A stretch of 64,000 bases of DNA from UBA8337 sp965221415 (GTDB taxonomy: Bacteria > Pseudomonadota > Alphaproteobacteria > RS24), in assembly GCA_965221415.1 (NCBI GenBank), contig OZ244887.1:1-64000 (forward strand). Reading direction: 5' to 3'. The translations under genes and the position numbers were made by a program. The notes under the pieces were generated by a model. That model was given only the letters and a program-made list of their open reading frames with translations, searched no databases and was not told the origin of the DNA. This document shows positions 8,707 through 17,067 of this stretch, piece after piece (the first letter of the stretch is position 1; the number at the start of each line of letters is the position of its first letter).

Positions 8707-8731
8707 CGTCGCATAGAAAGGCGCATCGGTC

Positions 8732-9559
8732 GTGAAGTATTTTCACTTACATCTTATATCGGACAGCACGGGCGAAACCATTCAGGCGGTGGCACGGGCG
8801 GTGTGCGCACAATTTGTCGATGCCCAGCCCGTGGAACATATTTATGGGCTTGTGCGGGGCAAAAAAGCTCTGGCGCGTGCGCTCGCTGAGCTGAAAGAGC
8901 ATCCGGGCCCCGTGATGTATTCTATTTTGGATGAGGACTTGCGCGCCGCGCTGCACGAGGTGTGCGCGGGGCTAAGCGTGCCGTGTCTTTCGGTGCTTGA
9001 CCCTTTTGTGACCCATTTAGCGCCCTATCTGAATGTGCAGGTTAGCGGCAAGCCGGGCAGTCAGCACACGATGGATACGGATTATTTCCAACGCATTCAC
9101 GCGCTGAATTACACCATCCAACACGATGATGGACAAAGCCAAAATGATTTGAACAAGGCGGATATTATCTTGGCAGGCGTGAGCCGCACCTCGAAAACGC
9201 CCACTTGTATTTATCTGGCAAACCGTGGATTTAAAGCTGCCAATGTGCCGCTTGTGCCGGGCGTTGACCCGCCAAATGAGTTGCTCGAAGCCGAACACCC
9301 GTTGATTGTGGGGCTGATTAATAGCCCAGAGCGCTTGCGCGCTATTCGGCGCAACCGCCTGTTATCGCTCAATGAAGAAAGCGCGACAGAATATATTGAC
9401 CCTGAGCTTATTCGCGCTGAAATTGCCGAAGCGCGGCGGCTATTTGCGCGCCAACAATGGCCGGTGGTGGATGTCGCACGCCGCTCGGTTGAAGAAATTG
9501 CGAGTGCCATTTTAAATCTGTATCAAGACCATGAAAAAGCCCGCGATGCGCGCCCCTAA
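8732..9559 (+). CDS. ppsR: PpsR/PDRP-type kinase-phosphorylase (DUF299, RP001 homologue)
   Basis: 275 residues of the bifunctional regulatory family that phosphorylates and dephosphorylates PEP synthase or pyruvate phosphate dikinase, using ADP and phosphate. The N-terminal HLHLISDSTGET signature and the P-loop-like GVSRTSKTPT (149-158) are present. Start is GTG at 8732, with GAAAGG about ten bases before. Its place at the right edge of oriC is conserved in alphaproteobacteria. Neither proposed target enzyme is encoded in this window, so the substrate is unknown. Confidence 0.92.
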   Translation: MKYFHLHLISDSTGETIQAVARAVCAQFVDAQPVEHIYGLVRGKKALARALAELKEHPGPVMYSILDEDLRAALHEVCAGLSVPCLSVLDPFVTHLAPYLNVQVSGKPGSQHTMDTDYFQRIHALNYTIQHDDGQSQNDLNKADIILAGVSRTSKTPTCIYLANRGFKAANVPLVPGVDPPNELLEAEHPLIVGLINSPERLRAIRRNRLLSLNEESATEYIDPELIRAEIAEARRLFARQQWPVVDVARRSVEEIASAILNLYQDHEKARDARP

Positions 9560-9583
9560 TCACGCATATATAAAGAGAGACTT

Positions 9584-10171
9584 ATGCAGCTGACCAAAAA
9601 ACTGACCCTCGCCTCGCAAAGCCAGATTCGCGCGCAGATTTTAACCAATGCTGGTTTGGGTTTCGACATGGTGCCGTCGGGGGTGGATGAGGATGCGGTA
9701 AAAGCCAGCCATAAAGGCGATGCGGCGACGCTGGCGGTCGCACTGGCCGAAGCGAAAGCGCAAGCTGTGACTGCGGATGGTTTGATTATCGGTGCTGACC
9801 AGATTTTGCAATGCGATGGCGCACTCTACGACAAGCCACGCGATATGGCCGAGGCAAAAGCGAACCTTAAAAAGTTTCGCGGCCAAACGCATTATTTGAT
9901 TGGCGGCGTGGTGCTGGTTGAAAACGGGCAAACTCTATGGACGCACCATCAAAGCGTTGGTCTTGTGATGCGCGACGTTTCTGACGCTTTTCTCGATGCT
10001 TATCTGGCCGCGGCGGGCGAGGGCATTCTGGCTTCGGTCGGGGGGTATCAGTTGGAAGGTTTAGGGGCGCATTTATTCGACGCGATTGAGGGCGACTATT
10101 TTGCCACGCTGGGGCTGCCCCTCTTGCCTTTGCTGCAAGCTCTGCGTCTGCATGGCGGGTTGATGTCATGA
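9584..10171 (+). CDS. Maf/YceF-family nucleotide pyrophosphatase
   Basis: 195 residues. LASQSQIRAQIL stands for the usual LASxSPRR motif, and IIGADQILQCDG matches the SDQV-type motif of YceF rather than ADTVV of classic Maf. YceF-type enzymes hydrolyse 7-methyl-GTP; Maf types act on dTTP/UTP. The exact substrate is therefore inferred only weakly. AGAGAG precedes the ATG. It overlaps aroE by four bases (ATGA), in the conserved ppsR-maf-aroE-coaE-dnaQ run. Confidence 0.88.
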   Translation: MQLTKKLTLASQSQIRAQILTNAGLGFDMVPSGVDEDAVKASHKGDAATLAVALAEAKAQAVTADGLIIGADQILQCDGALYDKPRDMAEAKANLKKFRGQTHYLIGGVVLVENGQTLWTHHQSVGLVMRDVSDAFLDAYLAAAGEGILASVGGYQLEGLGAHLFDAIEGDYFATLGLPLLPLLQALRLHGGLMS

Positions 10172-11010
10172 TGCCAGACCAGATGAAAGTGGGAATTATT
10201 GGCTGGCCGGTCGACCATTCGCGCTCGCCGCTTATCCATAATCGCTGGCTGGCGGCGCATAATATCGCAGCGCATTATGAACGCTGCCCGATTGATCCCG
10301 CCGATGATTTTCGCACACATCTCGAGGGACTTGCCGAACAGGGTTTTGTCGGGGCGAATGTGACGATACCGCACAAGCAAAACGCTTTTGCGGCGATGGA
10401 CACGCTCGATAGCACCGCCGAAAAACTGGGGGCGGTGAACACCATCACATTTCGCAATAGTCAGATGCACGGCAGCAATACCGATGGCGGCGGCTTTATT
10501 GCAAGCCTTGAGGCGGGCGCACCGTCCGATGAGTGGCGCCATCAACCGGCTCTGATATTGGGTGCAGGGGGGGCGGCGCGGGCTATTTTGGTCGCGCTAT
10601 ATGCGGCTGGCGTGCCGCATATTCGCCTCACCAATCGCACCGAGTCCCATGCCGATTTGTTAAAACCTTTATGCGATGCGCGTCTGCATATCGAACCATG
10701 GGAGGCGCGAGCCGCGTTAGCTGAAGGCTGTGGGCTTGTGGTCAACACAACGCGCCTCGGCATGCACGATGCCCCGCCCCTTGATATGGGCTTAGATAAT
10801 CTGGCGGCAGGCGCGGTGGTGAGCGATATTGTGTACACGCCGCTCGAGACCGATTTGCTCAAACGCGCGGCGGCCAAAGGACTGGTGGCGATTGATGGGC
10901 TAGGCATGTTGATGCACCAAGCGGCGTTGTCGTTTGACACATGGTTTGGCGTGCGCCCGTCTGTGGATGCAGAATTGCGCGCAGCACTTTTGGCAGATTT
11001 AAATAAATAA
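10168..11010 (+). CDS. aroE: Shikimate dehydrogenase (NADP+)
   Basis: 280 residues. Reduces 3-dehydroshikimate to shikimate in aromatic amino acid synthesis. Substrate-binding SRSPLIHN (18-25), catalytic Lys70 in NVTIPHK and Asp106 in NTDGGGF are present. A Rossmann motif GAGGAARA follows near residue 132, with NRT at the end of the next strand typical of NADP specificity. Start overlaps the upstream stop. Confidence 0.97.
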   Translation: MMPDQMKVGIIGWPVDHSRSPLIHNRWLAAHNIAAHYERCPIDPADDFRTHLEGLAEQGFVGANVTIPHKQNAFAAMDTLDSTAEKLGAVNTITFRNSQMHGSNTDGGGFIASLEAGAPSDEWRHQPALILGAGGAARAILVALYAAGVPHIRLTNRTESHADLLKPLCDARLHIEPWEARAALAEGCGLVVNTTRLGMHDAPPLDMGLDNLAAGAVVSDIVYTPLETDLLKRAAAKGLVAIDGLGMLMHQAALSFDTWFGVRPSVDAELRAALLADLNK

Positions 11011-11026
11011 CGGAAAGGTGTCTTGC

Positions 11027-11677
11027 ATGTATCTCATTGGATTGACCGGCTCAATTGGCATGGGCAAGACGCAAACCGCGCAGCTGTTCGAAGCCGAAGG
11101 CGTGCCGCGCTATGACGCTGATGCGGCGGTTCATGCGCTATATGAAAAAGGCGGTGCGGCCATCGACCCGATTGCAGCACTTGTGCCTGCGGCGATTGTC
11201 GATGGTGCGGTTGACCGCGATGTTCTCGGCCAAGTGGTGCTGAAAGACACCGCTAAACTAAAAGCTTTGGAGGCGATTGTGCATCCGCTTGCAGGGGACA
11301 CGCAAATGCAATTTTTAGCTGCGCAAGAGGTAGCGCGTGTGCCGTGCGTCTTGCTTGATATCCCGCTTTTATTTGAAACGGGCGGGCAAGATTTTGTCGA
11401 TTGTGTGGTCGTGGTGTCCGCCCCTTTTGCGCTGCAGCGCGAACGTGTCTTGGCACGCCCCGGCATGAGCGAGGCGCGCTTTAACGATATTCTTGCCAAG
11501 CAAGTGTCCGATAAAGACAAGCGCGCGCGGGCTGATTTTATTGTGGACAGTTCGATATCTATCGAAGACGCACAGACCCAAGTGCGTGCTATTTTAGGCC
11601 AGATTAAAGGCCGCGATGCGACCGCTTATGCGGCGCGCAAAAGCCGCTTCGAGGCGGCACAAAAAGAGGGCAAATAG
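11027..11677 (+). CDS. coaE: Dephospho-CoA kinase
   Basis: About 216 residues. Performs the last step of coenzyme A synthesis. P-loop GSIGMGKT sits at residues 8-15, followed by DADAAVHALY and the lid region. ATG 11027 is preferred over GTG 11018 because GGAAAGG ends eight bases before it, and the protein then starts MYLIGLTGSIG as usual. With coaA at 18272, the window holds both ends of the CoA pathway. Confidence 0.96.
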   Translation: MYLIGLTGSIGMGKTQTAQLFEAEGVPRYDADAAVHALYEKGGAAIDPIAALVPAAIVDGAVDRDVLGQVVLKDTAKLKALEAIVHPLAGDTQMQFLAAQEVARVPCVLLDIPLLFETGGQDFVDCVVVVSAPFALQRERVLARPGMSEARFNDILAKQVSDKDKRARADFIVDSSISIEDAQTQVRAILGQIKGRDATAYAARKSRFEAAQKEGK

Positions 11678-11679
11678 TT

Positions 11680-12417
11680 TTGCGCGAGATTGTTTTCGAC
11701 ACTGAAACCACTGGCCTGTCGCCCGATAAAGGCGACCGCGTGGTCGAAATCGGCTGCCTCGAATTGGTCAACCGCCTGCCAAGCGGCGAGACGTTTCATG
11801 TCTATCTCAACCCTGAGCGCGATATGTCAGCGGCAGCAGAAGCCATCCACGGATTATCGAGCGCCTTTTTGGCCGACAAGCCTTTGTTTGCTGACGTGGC
11901 GGATGCGTTTTTGGCGTTTATTGGCGATGCGCCGCTCATCGCCCATAATGCCAGCTTCGATATGGGGTTTATCAATGCCGAGCTCATCGCCTGTGGGCGC
12001 GATGATTTGCGCGACCATAAAATCATCGACACGCTGGCCTTAGCGCGGCAGAAATTCCCCGGCGCGCCCGCCAGTCTCGACGCGCTCTGCCGCCGCTTCG
12101 GTGTCGACAACACAGGCCGCACGCTGCACGGTGCTTTATTGGATAGCGAATTATTGGCCGAGGTGTATTTGGAATTATCGGGTGGCCGCCAGCCAGACTT
12201 GGTGTTTGCGAACAAGCCCGCTGCCCCGACCGCTTCATCTTCTGAGGGGCAAGTGAAGGCGGCGACACCAGAAGCACCAGCCCCTGTGCCCCGCACCCGT
12301 CAAAAGCGGCCTAACGAATTGCCACCGCGTGTGACATCGGCCGAGCGCGCGGCGCATCTAGAGTTCTTACAAGACCTGCCGCACCGCGCCGTATGGCTAG
12401 CTGAGGGCGACGGCTAG
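11680..12417 (+). CDS. dnaQ: DNA polymerase III epsilon subunit (3'-5' proofreading exonuclease)
   Basis: 245 residues. DEDDh exonuclease motifs: Exo I FDTETTG (6-12), Exo II HNASFDMGF and Exo III HGALLDSELLAEVY. The C-terminal tail (about residue 180 on) is Ala/Pro-rich, as expected for the tether to the alpha subunit. Start is TTG at 11680, two bases after coaE, with GAGGG upstream. Its TAG stop shares the palindrome CTAG with the convergent secB stop. Confidence 0.96.
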   Translation: MREIVFDTETTGLSPDKGDRVVEIGCLELVNRLPSGETFHVYLNPERDMSAAAEAIHGLSSAFLADKPLFADVADAFLAFIGDAPLIAHNASFDMGFINAELIACGRDDLRDHKIIDTLALARQKFPGAPASLDALCRRFGVDNTGRTLHGALLDSELLAEVYLELSGGRQPDLVFANKPAAPTASSSEGQVKAATPEAPAPVPRTRQKRPNELPPRVTSAERAAHLEFLQDLPHRAVWLAEGDG

Positions 12418-13037
12418 CTGATGGCTTCGGTGTCGATATCCGTGTTTGCATCCGCCGCTTCTTTTTGCCGATACAGCGCGAGAAAATCGATAGGGTCGAG
12501 CATAATGGGCGGGTAGCCCCCATCGCGGGTGGCATCAGCTAAGATGCGCCGTGCAAATGGGAAAAGCTGGCGCGGCCCTTCGATGAGCAGAACTGGCTTC
12601 ACATCGTTTTCTGGCACGTTTAGCAGGCGGAAAATGCCGCAATATTCAAGCTCAGCGATGAATTGGACGGTTTCTTCGCTTCCCTCTTTTGCGTCTCCTT
12701 CTTTTGTGTCGCCGTCTTTCGCTTTGTCCGCGTCGGCTTCGGCTTGGTTTTTGGCTTCGATGCGAAACTTAAGGCCAACCTCATAATCTGTGTCGGAAAG
12801 CTTGCGCGCCCCGACATTGGCGCTGACGTTAATCGCTGCGTTCTGGTTCGTCCCGACATTTGGCGCGCCCGGATTTTCAAACGACAAGTCACGGATATAT
12901 TGCACCATGATTTGCAAACCCGGCCCTTGTTGAGCATCTTGCGGAGCGGCTTGTTCGACATCTTGTGCGCCGTTCGTTGTTTCCTCTTTTGTGTCGCTTG
13001 ACTTTTTTGTGTCTTTTTTCTGTTTCTTATCGGCCAT
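12414..13037 (-). CDS. secB: Protein-export chaperone SecB with acidic/lysine-rich insertion
   Basis: 207 residues, against about 155-170 for most SecB. A charged Lys/Asp/Glu-rich N-terminal extension of about 38 residues precedes the core (VQYIRDLSFENPGAP). A low-complexity stretch rich in Ala, Asp, Lys and Glu (about residues 95-122) is inserted before the strand QFIAELEYCGIFRL. The conserved C-terminal part LFPFARRILADATRDGGYPP is intact. SecB tetramers hold preproteins unfolded and deliver them to SecA. AAGGAGGG precedes the ATG. It ends in a shared CTAG with dnaQ and is probably co-transcribed from fxsA. Confidence 0.95.
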   Translation of the reverse strand: MADKKQKKDTKKSSDTKEETTNGAQDVEQAAPQDAQQGPGLQIMVQYIRDLSFENPGAPNVGTNQNAAINVSANVGARKLSDTDYEVGLKFRIEAKNQAEADADKAKDGDTKEGDAKEGSEETVQFIAELEYCGIFRLLNVPENDVKPVLLIEGPRQLFPFARRILADATRDGGYPPIMLDPIDFLALYRQKEAADANTDIDTEAIS

Positions 13038-13130
13038 AATGCCCTCCTTAAGTTTTGGTTTTCGCTAATTTAGCGATTTTTTCGCTGTCGCATAGGCCTA
13101 ATTTGCAATAGAGCGTGTCTATTTTTCGGC

Positions 13131-13631
13131 TTATTTTTCATCCCCTCTTTCAGTCTCGTCATCTTCAACCCGAAAATCACCCTCGATAATATCGGCGAGG
13201 GGGGTGTCTTGTGCGGCACGCTTTGCCTCTGCGCCGCCCTGAAACCCGCCAAAACCCTTAACCCCATGCATAAATTGCGGGATAAACAGCGCCAAAACCG
13301 TTTCCAAGACAAACCCCCGCACCCAGCGCAGCATAAGCGTGAAGCCGAGCGCATCGGTAAAAAACCCAGGCGTGAGCAGCAGCGCCCCGCCAAGCAGAAT
13401 AAGAACGCCATGGCCGACCGCCGCAAGCGGGGCGCGTCCCCGTGCTTGTGCCGCTTGTGCTTCGGCCAATGTGGCCATGCCTTGGGCGCGCATGGTCGCC
13501 ATGCCGATAATGGCCGTGGCGAGTATCAGCAAAATCGTCCAGCCCGCACCGATAGCCCCGCCAATTTCGATGAACAGGTAAATCTCGATTATCGGCACGA
13601 TAATGAGAAGAGCTAATAAAATGCTCGCCAT
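13131..13631 (-). CDS. fxsA: FxsA family membrane protein
   Basis: 166 residues with N-terminal hydrophobic helices (ILLALLIIVPIIEIYLFIEIGG) and the family pattern GALLLTPGFFTDALGF. A hydrophilic acidic C-terminus follows. FxsA is a small inner-membrane protein that in E. coli relieves phage T7 exclusion by F plasmid; its normal role is unclear. AAAGGAGG lies just before the ATG. It is upstream of secB on the same strand and divergent from the Tim44-like gene, a usual neighbourhood in this class. Confidence 0.93.
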   Translation of the reverse strand: MASILLALLIIVPIIEIYLFIEIGGAIGAGWTILLILATAIIGMATMRAQGMATLAEAQAAQARGRAPLAAVGHGVLILLGGALLLTPGFFTDALGFTLMLRWVRGFVLETVLALFIPQFMHGVKGFGGFQGGAEAKRAAQDTPLADIIEGDFRVEDDETERGDEK

Positions 13632-13746
13632 GCTGCCTCCTTTATCCTGTCAAGTTGCATTTTTGAAAAAACCCGCCATAGTCATGACATATATAGAGTG
13701 ATGCCATATAGATAATCTTCATTGGCATGAAATTAAAGGGGCTTTC

Positions 13747-14433
13747 ATGGATCCGCTCAATCTTATTTTATTGGTCATTGCTGTTTTGGTTGGCCTTAAA
13801 TTGCGCTCAGTGCTTGGCACGCGCAATGATGGCGATAAATCGAGCAAGCGGCGCGACCCCTATCGGCTCAATCGCGATGCTTTTGAGACCAAAAATAACG
13901 ACCCGTCAGACCCCATCCAAACGCCCGTGCACCCCCCCATCCAACAAGAGGCTGCACAAGAAGCCAAACAAGCGGATAGTGATATAGGCGGACGGGGCGT
14001 GGCGTATTTGCGCGAGGTAGAGCCAGATTTTGACGAGGCGGCGTTTTTACAAGGCGGGGCGCGTGCTTATGAAATGATATTAACGGCTTTTGCGCGTGGC
14101 GATTTGGCTGATGTGCGTGCGTTTTTAGGCGCGGATGTGCTGGCGAGTTTTGAGGCCGCGATTGCGGCACGCCAAGCAGATGGGCAACGGCTGGTCACGC
14201 GGGTTGTGCGGCTTGAGCGGCCTATATTGGATGATGCGCGGGTTGACAATAATCATGTGCAGTTAGATGTGAGCTTTCGCGCCGAGCTTATCTCGCTGAC
14301 TTGTCCGTTAGAGATGGTGGTTGATGAGGATGATTTACCCGACGCGGCGACGGTGAATGATGTCTGGACGTTTGAGCGCCCCCTCAAAGCGGCTGACCCG
14401 AGCTGGCAATTGGTGGCGACGCAAGGGGCATGA
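13747..14433 (+). CDS. Tim44/TimA-like domain protein
   Basis: 228 residues: one N-terminal membrane helix (LILLVIAVLVGLKLRSVLGT), a charged linker, then the Tim44 C-terminal-like domain from about residue 85 (AFLQGGARAYEMILTAFARGDL). Bacterial members face the cytoplasm at the inner membrane; the mitochondrial relative recruits Hsp70 to the import channel. The bacterial function is not settled. AAAGGGG precedes the ATG. In many relatives an mltA gene separates it from smr; here smr follows directly. Confidence 0.9.
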   Translation: MDPLNLILLVIAVLVGLKLRSVLGTRNDGDKSSKRRDPYRLNRDAFETKNNDPSDPIQTPVHPPIQQEAAQEAKQADSDIGGRGVAYLREVEPDFDEAAFLQGGARAYEMILTAFARGDLADVRAFLGADVLASFEAAIAARQADGQRLVTRVVRLERPILDDARVDNNHVQLDVSFRAELISLTCPLEMVVDEDDLPDAATVNDVWTFERPLKAADPSWQLVATQGA

Positions 14434-14440
14434 AGAGCGC

Positions 14441-15013
14441 GTGGCTTCGCAAAAAGATAATAATGATGGCCCGAATGATGATAGGGCCGCGTGGCGCAAA
14501 GTAACCGCACAAACAAAACCTCTCGACCCTAAAAAACGCACGCGGCGCGAGGGTGCAGTTAAAAACCCAAAAAATAAGAGCATGACAAATAAGGGCGAGA
14601 CAACCCCGCCACATGTAGCCCCACAAGTCAATACACAAGCGGCGCGAAGCCCGCGTACCGCCTTTCTGCCCCGCCCCGATATTGAACCTAAAGCGCGTCG
14701 CCGCTTGGGACGCGGCACACTCGAGATTGAAGGCCGCCTTGATATGCACGGCATGACGGCTGACAAGGCGCGCGCGGCGTTGATAAGGTTTGTCGCACAA
14801 AGCCATGAGCTGCAAAAAACATGGGTTTTGGTCATCACTGGTAAGGGCAAGCACGGCGAAGGTATTTTGCGTACGCATCTGCCGCAATGGTTGAGCGCGC
14901 CGCCTTTGTCGGCCTATGTGGTTGAATATGCGCAAGCCGCCGCCCAGCATGGCGGCGCGGGCGCGTTTTATCTGCGGCTGCGTCGGCACACGAGGCGCAC
15001 GAAATCTAAGTGA
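14441..15013 (+). CDS. Smr (small MutS-related) domain protein
   Basis: About 190 residues: a basic, disordered N-terminal half with the family segment DDRAAWRKVTAQTKPL, then the Smr domain (LDMHGMTADKARAALIRF, TGKGKHGEGILRTHLPQWL). Smr domains nick or cleave nucleic acid, and some act on stalled ribosomes. Proposed start is GTG 14441, seven bases past the tim44 stop. It keeps the conserved N-terminal segment, though an ATG at 14582 is possible. Lower certainty attaches to the start than to the identity. Confidence 0.9.
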   Translation: MASQKDNNDGPNDDRAAWRKVTAQTKPLDPKKRTRREGAVKNPKNKSMTNKGETTPPHVAPQVNTQAARSPRTAFLPRPDIEPKARRRLGRGTLEIEGRLDMHGMTADKARAALIRFVAQSHELQKTWVLVITGKGKHGEGILRTHLPQWLSAPPLSAYVVEYAQAAAQHGGAGAFYLRLRRHTRRTKSK

Positions 15014-15085
15014 TGCGCTAAATGTTTGAAAATGGCGCGGTTTTTGATACAAAGAACCAAGACAATAAAGAAGGACGTCCCCCGC

Positions 15086-15703
15086 ATGGCAAAGTCAAAA
15101 CCGATATCCCCCCGCACCGCCAACAGCGCGCGCACCACTAAAGAGACCGAGATTAAAGTCGCGGTCAATCTCGACGGCAGCGGTGCGTATAATATTAGCA
15201 CAGGGATTGGCTTTCTCGACCATATGCTAGAGCAATTATCGCGCCACTCATTGATTGATATAGATGTGCAAGCCAAGGGCGATTTGCACATCGACTTTCA
15301 CCACACGACGGAAGACACAGGCATTGTGTTGGGCGAAGCGGTGCGCGAAGCTTTGGGTGACTTTAAAGGCATCGCCCGCTACGGCACGGCGACGATTCCG
15401 ATGGACGAGACATGCTCGCGCGTGTCGCTCGATGTGTCGCAGCGGCCTTACCTTATTTGGCAAGTTGCGTTTACCAAACCAAAGCTCGGCGATATGGACA
15501 CAGAATTGTTCAAAGAATGGTTTCAAGCCTTTGCCCAAGCGGCAGGCATTACTCTGCATGTTGAAAATCTCTATGGGGAAAATAATCACCATATTGTCGA
15601 AAGCTGTTTTAAGGCTTTGGCGCGTGCCTTGCGCCAAGCCATCGAGATTGACCCGCGCAAAGCCGATGCGGTGCCATCAACCAAGGGCGTGTTGGGCAGC
15701 TAA
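15086..15703 (+). CDS. hisB: Imidazoleglycerol-phosphate dehydratase
   Basis: About 205 residues; catalyses the dehydration of IGP in histidine synthesis. Metal-binding motifs GFLDHMLEQLSRH, DFHHTTEDTGI and NNHHIVESCFKA are present. It is the monofunctional form without a histidinol phosphatase domain. ATG 15086 is chosen for AAGGA about ten bases upstream and because the extra residues of the 15026 frame are not family-like. First gene of a hisB-H-A-F-E cluster. Confidence 0.96.
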   Translation: MAKSKPISPRTANSARTTKETEIKVAVNLDGSGAYNISTGIGFLDHMLEQLSRHSLIDIDVQAKGDLHIDFHHTTEDTGIVLGEAVREALGDFKGIARYGTATIPMDETCSRVSLDVSQRPYLIWQVAFTKPKLGDMDTELFKEWFQAFAQAAGITLHVENLYGENNHHIVESCFKALARALRQAIEIDPRKADAVPSTKGVLGS

Positions 15704-15706
15704 TCG

Positions 15707-16342
15707 ATGAGCCAGAGCATTGCCATTATCGATTGTGGGTCGGGCAATTTGCGCTCGGCTGAAAAAGCCTTTGCGCATATGGCTGAAACCCGCCCCGTCA
15801 TGGTGACAAAAACCCCGCAAGATGTGTTGGAGGCGGGGCATATTGTTTTGCCGGGTGTTGGCGCTTTTGGCGATTGTGCGGATGGGCTAAGGGCGATTGA
15901 TGGCATGGTCGATGCTTTGAACGAGCGGGTTTTGCACCAAGGCCAGCCGTTTTTAGGCATTTGTGTCGGCATGCAGCTTATGTGTCAGCAGGGTCACGAG
16001 CGCGGCGACTATGACGGGCTTGGTTGGATGGACGCGCATGTGCGCGCGCTTGCGGCTAAAGCACCGCTTAAAGTGCCGCATATGGGGTGGAATGATTTAA
16101 CGTGCGCGCAAGACCACCCTGTTTTAGCAGGGCTTGAGGGGGCGGATATGTATTTTGTCCACGGATTTGCTGCGGAAGTTGCGACCGTGCAGACGCGTGA
16201 TATCGCAGCAACCACCGATTATGGCGAGCCGATTATCGCGGCCATGGCGCGCGATAATATTTTCGGGACGCAGTTTCACCCCGAAAAAAGTCAAGCGGCG
16301 GGGTTGCGCCTGATTGGCAATTTTTTGGCGTGGCGCCCGTGA
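15707..16342 (+). CDS. hisH: Imidazole glycerol phosphate synthase, glutaminase subunit HisH
   Basis: 211 residues. Class I glutamine amidotransferase with Cys86 (GICVGMQ) and the His191/Glu193 pair in QFHPEKS. It supplies ammonia to HisF. It lies three bases after hisB and overlaps hisA by a GTGA junction. Confidence 0.97.
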   Translation: MSQSIAIIDCGSGNLRSAEKAFAHMAETRPVMVTKTPQDVLEAGHIVLPGVGAFGDCADGLRAIDGMVDALNERVLHQGQPFLGICVGMQLMCQQGHERGDYDGLGWMDAHVRALAAKAPLKVPHMGWNDLTCAQDHPVLAGLEGADMYFVHGFAAEVATVQTRDIAATTDYGEPIIAAMARDNIFGTQFHPEKSQAAGLRLIGNFLAWRP

Positions 16343-17067
16343 TTATTTTCCCCGCCATTGATTTAAAACAAGGCCAATGCGTCCGCCTTGAGCAGGGCGA
16401 CATGGCACGCGCAACGGTATTTAATGATAGTCCTGCGGCACAAGCCCGCATTTTTGCCGAACAGGGGTTTTCGCATTTGCACATTATCGATTTGGATGGC
16501 GCGTTTGCGGGCGCGCCGGTCAATCGCGCGGCGGTGGCAGATATTGTCAAGGCGACTTCGGCAAAAACCCAATTGGGCGGCGGCATTCGCGATATGGCAA
16601 CGATTGAGGGCTGGCTCGAGGCGGGCATTGGCCGTGTTATTTTAGGCACGGCGGCGTTGCGCGACCCGCAGCTCGTGCGCGATGCATGTGCAGCTTTTCC
16701 AAATCAAATCGCGGTCGGCATTGATGCACGCGGTGGATTTGTCGCGGTTGAGGGCTGGGCGGAGGCGACCGAAATGGAAGCGCGCGACTTAGCCAAGCGG
16801 TTTGAAGATGCAGGTGTCGCCGCGTTGATTTACACCGATATTGACCGCGATGGATTGTTAAAAGGCGTGAATATCGAGGCCACGGCGGCGCTCGCAAAAG
16901 CCACCTCGATTCCGGTTATTGCCTCGGGCGGGCTGGCGGGTCTGGACGATATACATCGCTTAACCGCGCATGCGGATGACGGCATTATCGGGGCGATTTC
17001 GGGGCGCGCGCTCTATGATGGTCGCTTAGAGGCGGCGGAAGTTCTGGCGTTGGAGGGCGTTTCTTAA
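16339..17067 (+). CDS. hisA: ProFAR isomerase HisA
   Basis: About 242 residues. Isomerises the aminoaldose ProFAR to the ketose PRFAR in histidine synthesis. TIM barrel with catalytic Asp in IIFPAIDLKQG and a second Asp in IYTDIDRDG. GTG 16339 (overlapping TGA of hisH) gives the usual MIIxPAIDLK start; GTG 16330 is possible. The stop TAA overlaps the hisF ATG by one base. Confidence 0.96.
   Translation: MIIFPAIDLKQGQCVRLEQGDMARATVFNDSPAAQARIFAEQGFSHLHIIDLDGAFAGAPVNRAAVADIVKATSAKTQLGGGIRDMATIEGWLEAGIGRVILGTAALRDPQLVRDACAAFPNQIAVGIDARGGFVAVEGWAEATEMEARDLAKRFEDAGVAALIYTDIDRDGLLKGVNIEATAALAKATSIPVIASGGLAGLDDIHRLTAHADDGIIGAISGRALYDGRLEAAEVLALEGVS

Larger units (their letters stand above)
8305..8731. 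other. oriC: Chromosomal replication origin (oriC)
   Basis: This 427-bp gap is AT-rich and is the only gene-free stretch over 300 bp. DnaA boxes matching TTATNCACA lie at 8458-8466 (TTATACACA) and 8698-8706 (TTATCCACA). One-mismatch boxes lie at 8375-8383 and 8527-8535 (both reverse) and 8579-8587, and weaker TTATCCnn copies recur between. AT-rich tracts at about 8305-8345 and 8441-8515 could be unwinding elements. Position between hemE and the RP001/PpsR homologue matches known alphaproteobacterial origins (Caulobacter, Rickettsia). A change of dominant gene strand and a parS site 7 kb away agree. No GANTC methylation site was seen in it by eye. Confidence 0.9.

Noticed and set aside
8635..8889. 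84-codon plus-strand open frame across the end of oriC
   Set aside because: It overlaps the DnaA box and ppsR in another frame and encodes no recognisable protein.
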